Positions 7,448-9,757 of a stretch of DNA of 9,757 nt are shown piece after piece. The position numbers and the translations under genes are program-made. The stretch covers positions 1 through 9,757 of the forward strand of contig JAKALX010000113.1 of assembly GCA_021823905.1 (NCBI GenBank), read 5' to 3'. Each line of letters starts with the position of its first letter. Positions within the stretch are counted from its first letter, which is position 1. Origin of the DNA: Chloroflexota bacterium. Lineage in GTDB: Bacteria; Chloroflexota; Dehalococcoidia; Tepidiformales; Tepidiformaceae. The notes under the pieces are model-generated. The model did no database searches. It worked only from the letters and a program-made list of their open reading frames with translations, and had not been told where the DNA came from.

Positions 7448-7672
7448 CTAGCGCGAGAGGAGTTCGAGCTGACAGCCAGCGACGATCTTCTCGACGTCGA
7501 GAACGACGGCGGAGGGGCTCCTGCGAATTTCCGAGCGGATGAGCCCTTCGATGCTGTAGCCAAGGTCCGCCTGCTCGCAGAGCACGCCACAATAGGTGAG
7601 GCGCAGGGCGGACTGGCTTCGCTCCCACTGGTAGTGGGTCTTGCAGCGTTGGCATTCGAGTAGTGGTGACAT
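7448..7672 (-). CDS. Small four-cysteine protein, putative zinc-binding (hypothetical)
   Basis: A 74-residue protein I do not recognise. It has CX2C at 7-10 (LECQRCKTHY) and CX3C at 28-32 (YCGVLCEQ), spaced like a small zinc ribbon, with one further Cys67 near the C-terminus. No signal peptide or membrane segment is visible, so it is probably cytosolic. ATG 7672 is strongly supported by the Shine-Dalgarno run GGGGGAGG at 7680-7687, 7 bp upstream. The stop TAG at 7448-7450 lies 34 bp before the ATP-grasp gene on the same strand, suggesting co-transcription. Its leader contains a strong hairpin with an alternative fold. The C-terminus (QLELLSR) lacks the EDWGE tail of the carrier protein LysW, so it is not obviously a substrate carrier for the ligase. 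Confidence 0.7.
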   Translation of the reverse strand: MSPLLECQRCKTHYQWERSQSALRLTYCGVLCEQADLGYSIEGLIRSEIRRSPSAVVLDVEKIVAGCQLELLSR

Positions 7673-7679
7673 GTCCGGT

Positions 7680-7712
7680 CCTCCCCCGACGGCTCGCCCC
7701 GACCTTCGGGGC
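7680..7712 (-). promoter_or_regulatory. 5' leader hairpin with alternative pairing to the ribosome binding site
   Basis: In the minus-strand transcript the order is arm A GCCCCGA (7712-7706), loop AGG, arm B TCGGGGC (7702-7696), spacer GAGCCG, arm B' TCGGGGG (7689-7683), then AGG and the start codon at 7672. A pairs perfectly with B over 7 bp. A can also pair over 6 bp with B', which overlaps the Shine-Dalgarno run GGGGGAGG (7687-7680). The two folds exclude each other, so this could act as a translational switch. No known riboswitch class is recognised. Confidence 0.35.
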
Positions 7713-7930
7713 TGTGTCCAGTAAATCTTTGTTTGTGCAATAAAAACACGCCCGACCGGCCCGGTTGTATGACCCCCATCAGTACCAGTCATGGACGTCC
7801 GCCATCGTGGCATCGACACTTCGCAACCGGACGCTGCCTGGCGTAAGATTCGCGTCAAACGCTTGGAGAGGCTAATCGCCTGGCGAAGGTATGCCTTCCG
7901 CCCCGCGCGAGCGCCTGGAGGGACCGCAGC
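7713..7930. promoter_or_regulatory. Divergent intergenic region between small Cys gene and hydrolase
   Basis: This spacer must hold promoters for the minus-strand operon and for the hydrolase. The only AT-rich patch in the area is about 7720-7750, the most likely promoter zone, but I could not fit a convincing -35/-10 pair in either direction. GCCTGGCG occurs at 7836-7843 and again at 7878-7885, exactly 42 bp (about four helical turns) apart. The second copy lies in the perfect 11-bp palindrome TCGCCTGGCGA (7876-7886). GGAGGG at 7917-7922, 8 bp before the ATG at 7931, is the hydrolase ribosome binding site. Confidence 0.4.
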
Positions 7931-8722
7931 ATGACCGTCGAACCGACCGCAGTTTCCGTCCGCGACGGGATGTTCACTCCGCCGGTGATGCGCAAGGGGA
8001 CCGGGCAGCCGCTCCTCTGGCTGCACGCCGCCGGCGGGCTCAACCGGGGCTGGACGCCCGAGCTCGAGGCGCTGTCTCAGCATTACGACGTCATTGCGCC
8101 CGTTCATCCGGGCTGGGACGACACCGGCGGGCTCGACCAGATCGACGACATTCACGACATGGTGATGTACTACCAGGACTTCGCGGACGCGCTGGGATTG
8201 ACGTCGTTCTTCGTCGCGGGGCATTCGATCGGCGCGATGTTCGCCGCCGAGCTGGCAGCGGCTCGTCCGGACATGGTGCGGAAGCTCGTGTTGACCTGCC
8301 CGGTCGGCCTCTGGATGGACGAGGCGCCGGTGACCGACATCTTCACGCTGATGCCGAAGGAGATGCCCGGCGTGATCTTCGGCGACCTCAGCAACCCGGT
8401 GATCCCGCAGTTGTTCAAGCCGCCGGCGAACGAGGACGAGACGGCCCAGGCGATGTACCTGCAACTGACGAACTTTTCGGCGACGGGGAAGTTCATCTGG
8501 CCAATCCCCGACAAGGGGCTGAAGAAGCGGCTGCACCGGATCAAGGCGCCGACGCTCATCCTCTGGGGCGACCAGGACCGGCTCGCGCCGCCTGCCTATG
8601 GGCAGCTCTTCGCCTCGAAGATCAATAACTCGGAGCTCGCAATGATCACAGGCGCGGGGCACATGTTGCCACTCGAGAATACGCCGGCCTGGGCAAGCGA
8701 GATCACCGCGTTCCTGGGCTGA
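7931..8722 (+). CDS. Alpha/beta-fold hydrolase
   Basis: A 263-residue soluble protein of the alpha/beta hydrolase superfamily (esterases, C-C bond hydrolases, haloalkane dehalogenases and others). The nucleophile elbow is GHSIGA with Ser99. The acid is probably Asp216 (LILWGDQDRLAPP) and the base His244 (ITGAGHMLPLENTP). The oxyanion-hole turn is LHAAGG (31-36). The cap region lies about 125-200. The GDQD...GAGHM...E arrangement is common in MhpC/BphD-like and lipase-like members, but the substrate cannot be assigned. ATG 7931 is backed by GGAGGG 8 bp upstream. The gene stands alone on its strand, with divergent neighbours upstream and a convergent membrane-protein gene downstream. Confidence 0.93.
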   Translation: MTVEPTAVSVRDGMFTPPVMRKGTGQPLLWLHAAGGLNRGWTPELEALSQHYDVIAPVHPGWDDTGGLDQIDDIHDMVMYYQDFADALGLTSFFVAGHSIGAMFAAELAAARPDMVRKLVLTCPVGLWMDEAPVTDIFTLMPKEMPGVIFGDLSNPVIPQLFKPPANEDETAQAMYLQLTNFSATGKFIWPIPDKGLKKRLHRIKAPTLILWGDQDRLAPPAYGQLFASKINNSELAMITGAGHMLPLENTPAWASEITAFLG

Positions 8723-8769
8723 CGGCCAACGCCTGTGAGTCCGTGGTCCTGGGGCCGGCGAAGGCTGCC

Positions 8770-8796
8770 GACCTCCATTCGACCCTATCGGAGGTC
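8770..8796. terminator. Hairpin between convergent genes, possible bidirectional terminator
   Basis: GACCTCC (8770-8776) pairs perfectly with GGAGGTC (8790-8796) around a 13-nt loop. It lies between the hydrolase stop (8722) and the stop of the convergent membrane-protein gene (8795-8797), which it overlaps by 2 bases. No T-run follows on either strand, so intrinsic termination would be weak. Confidence 0.35.
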
Positions 8797-9235
8797 AGAG
8801 GGCGACAACCGCCGCAGCCAGCCCCAGCAATAGGAGCGGAATCACGATTCCCGAGAATTGGGCGAGTGCAAGAGCCGCTCCGAGCAGACCCGCCGCAAGC
8901 GATGCCGTCGCCAGCAGCCAGGACGGCCGCCAGCGGGTCAGCGGAAGTTGAAGGCCAACCGCCGCCGCCGTGCACGCGAGCGTGGCCACCAGAGTTGCGC
9001 CGCTCTTGAAGGGCCATCCGTCGCTACCCCATTCGTCGTCCCGCCACCCGGTCGACGCGGACAAGAACCCGAACACGCCCACGACCGCGCTCAGCGCCGC
9101 CGCAAGCGCAGTCAGCTCAACGGGAAATGCGACCAGGGCTCGCCTTCGGATGCGCACGCGGATAGCCCCGAGAAAGGCCTTCACTCTACCTACTGGAATG
9201 GGAGAGCGTTCAGACACTTGCCGTACAGGGCTCAC
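8795..9235 (-). CDS. Small four-helix membrane protein (hypothetical)
   Basis: About 146 residues with four predicted membrane helices: about 33-59 (ALVAFPVELTALAAALSAVV...), 78-100, 105-126 and 128-146. The basic N-terminus (RVRIRRRAL) suggests a cytoplasmic start. A Trp/Asp-rich loop (STGWRDDEWGSDGW, 61-74) joins helices 1 and 2 and would face outside. I recognise no family. I chose GTG 9235 because GGAG at 9244-9247 sits 8 bp before it. The open frame extends to a GTG at 9376, but the extra residues look non-coding, and GTG 9184 would be a shorter alternative. It converges on the hydrolase gene. The protein ends directly after the last helix. Confidence 0.6.
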   Translation of the reverse strand: MSPVRQVSERSPIPVGRVKAFLGAIRVRIRRRALVAFPVELTALAAALSAVVGVFGFLSASTGWRDDEWGSDGWPFKSGATLVATLACTAAAVGLQLPLTRWRPSWLLATASLAAGLLGAALALAQFSGIVIPLLLLGLAAAVVAL

Positions 9236-9383
9236 GCTACCATCTCCAGACGCGCGGGCCGGAGGCCAACGACGCCGAGCATCACGGTTGCGAAGGCGCG
9301 CCCACGCAGTTACCGAGCGCCTTGTTGATCCTAGACTCACCTCCAGTGTACGCCGGGCGTCACCAGCATGAGGCACTGGCGAT

Positions 9384-9399
9384 CGTGATAGAGTTCACA
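9384..9399. promoter_or_regulatory. CRP/FNR-family-like dyad
   Basis: CGTGA-TAGAGT-TCACA matches the CRP consensus TGTGA-N6-TCACA at 9 of 10 positions. Its centre is about 62.5 bp before the start point expected from the -10 element at 9442-9447, close to the -61.5 of class I CRP promoters. This is a single match; no regulator gene is visible in the window. Confidence 0.3.
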
Positions 9400-9415
9400 C
9401 GGATTTCACGCTTGC

Positions 9416-9436
9416 GCCGGGAGGCGGCTTCCCGGC
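9416..9436. promoter_or_regulatory. Perfect 7-bp inverted repeat in promoter spacer
   Basis: GCCGGGA (9416-9422) and TCCCGGC (9430-9436) are separated by 7 bases. The repeat ends 5 bp before the -10-like TATACT and covers the position where a -35 element would lie. It could be a repressor operator, or a weak terminator for transcription arriving from upstream. Confidence 0.35.
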
Positions 9437-9441
9437 CCGGC

Positions 9442-9447
9442 TATACT
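9442..9447 (+). promoter_or_regulatory. -10 element for the regulator gene
   Basis: TATACT differs from TATAAT at one base and stands out in GC-rich surroundings, 28 bp before the ATG at 9476. No good -35 exists at 17 bp, as expected for an activator-dependent promoter. AGGGGAG at 9459-9465 serves as ribosome binding site. Confidence 0.45.
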
Positions 9448-9475
9448 TGCTTGGGTACAGGGGAGCGCCTTCGCA

Positions 9476-9757
9476 ATGCGAACCGTCTTGCTCGTCACCC
9501 GGCATGCCGACGTGGCCCGTCTCGGTCCGGCGCTGGAGCGCGCCGGTTTTTCGGCGCCGGTCGCGACGCCCGACCGCCTCGCGCAAGACGATGGAGCGAG
9601 CGGCGCCGACGTCGTGGTGCTCGACCTGCGCGACATTCCACCAGCAGCCTTCACTCTCCTCACAACCTCCTACGCCGAGCAGGAGATGGTGCTGCTGGCG
9701 CTGGTCGCCGAGGACCAGCTGGCCCGGATCACGGTCGATCTCGCCATCGACGACTTC
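9476..9757 (+). CDS. Receiver-like N-terminus of a probable response regulator (3' end outside window)
   Basis: The first 94 residues of a protein that runs off the window. MRTVLLVTRHADVARLGPALERAGF resembles the first strand and helix of a CheY-like receiver, and ADVVVLDLRDI places Asp50 where the phospho-acceptor sits. QEMVLLALVAEDQL matches strand 4, and LAIDDF at the end resembles the (G)ADDF that precedes the conserved Lys-Pro. The acidic pair that normally binds magnesium after strand 1 is absent (VTRH at 7-10), and the Thr/Ser of strand 4 is replaced, so this may be a pseudo-receiver. An output domain, if any, lies beyond the window; a winged-helix DNA-binding domain is the commonest. 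ATG 9476 has AGGGGAG 10 bp upstream. Confidence 0.7.
   Translation, partial: MRTVLLVTRHADVARLGPALERAGFSAPVATPDRLAQDDGASGADVVVLDLRDIPPAAFTLLTTSYAEQEMVLLALVAEDQLARITVDLAIDDF

Noticed and set aside
7448..7672. LysW-like amino-group carrier paired with the ATP-grasp enzyme
   Set aside because: The cysteine spacing and the neighbouring ligase suggested it, but the C-terminal EDWGE motif with the acceptor Glu is absent and the Cys pattern is CX2C/CX3C, not two CX2C.
7414..7779. N-terminal extension of the ATP-grasp protein to 536 residues
   Set aside because: The extra residues are Ser/Arg/Ala-rich, overlap the small Cys gene in another frame, and precede a typical start at 7413 (MESARRRVML).
7448..8662. 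404-residue minus-strand frame extending the small Cys protein upstream
   Set aside because: The extension is antisense to the alpha/beta hydrolase and crosses the divergent spacer. The ATG at 7672 with its strong Shine-Dalgarno is the real start.

Overview
The window is GC-rich bacterial chromosomal DNA, probably from an uncultured or environmental lineage. The DnaE and YchF variants and the high GC look most like Chloroflexota to me, but that is an impression from protein style with no search behind it. It carries nine protein genes, two of them cut by the window edges, plus one gene relic. No rRNA, tRNA, CRISPR array, transposase or integrase is visible.

Layout. 1-3408 (+) is the replicative DNA polymerase III alpha subunit dnaE, missing its N-terminus. 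3409-3746 has no intact gene but holds a 132-bp displaced copy of the 3' end of ychF (3515-3646, minus strand). 3747-4381 (+) is a type II toxin-antitoxin pair: a Phd/YefM-like antitoxin and a VapC-type PIN-domain toxin, overlapping by 4 bp. 4421-5518 (-) is the complete ychF ATPase gene, whose own 3' end (4421-4552) is the second copy of the 132-bp repeat. On the minus strand follows a probable three-gene operon, transcribed 7672 to 5561: a 74-residue four-cysteine protein, an ATP-grasp ligase, and a Uma2-family nuclease-like protein that overlaps the ligase by 4 bp. A divergent spacer (7673-7930) separates it from an alpha/beta hydrolase (7931-8722, +). A small membrane protein (8795-9235, -) converges on the hydrolase with a hairpin between them. 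A receiver-like regulator begins at 9476 (+) and runs off the end.

The most notable structure is the toxin-antitoxin pair lying between two directly repeated ychF 3' ends. The repeats encode the same 43 residues, and all 11 sense-codon differences between them are synonymous. The two ends therefore diverged while both were under protein-level selection, so one was probably brought in by recombination from a related lineage, not made by a recent local duplication. Recombination between the repeats would remove exactly one 906-bp unit containing the toxin-antitoxin pair and leave YchF unchanged in sequence.

Other observations: a heptanucleotide tandem repeat inside the dnaE linker; a 5' leader in front of the small Cys protein that can fold in two mutually exclusive ways, one covering the ribosome binding site; and a CRP-like dyad plus hairpin ahead of the atypical receiver gene.
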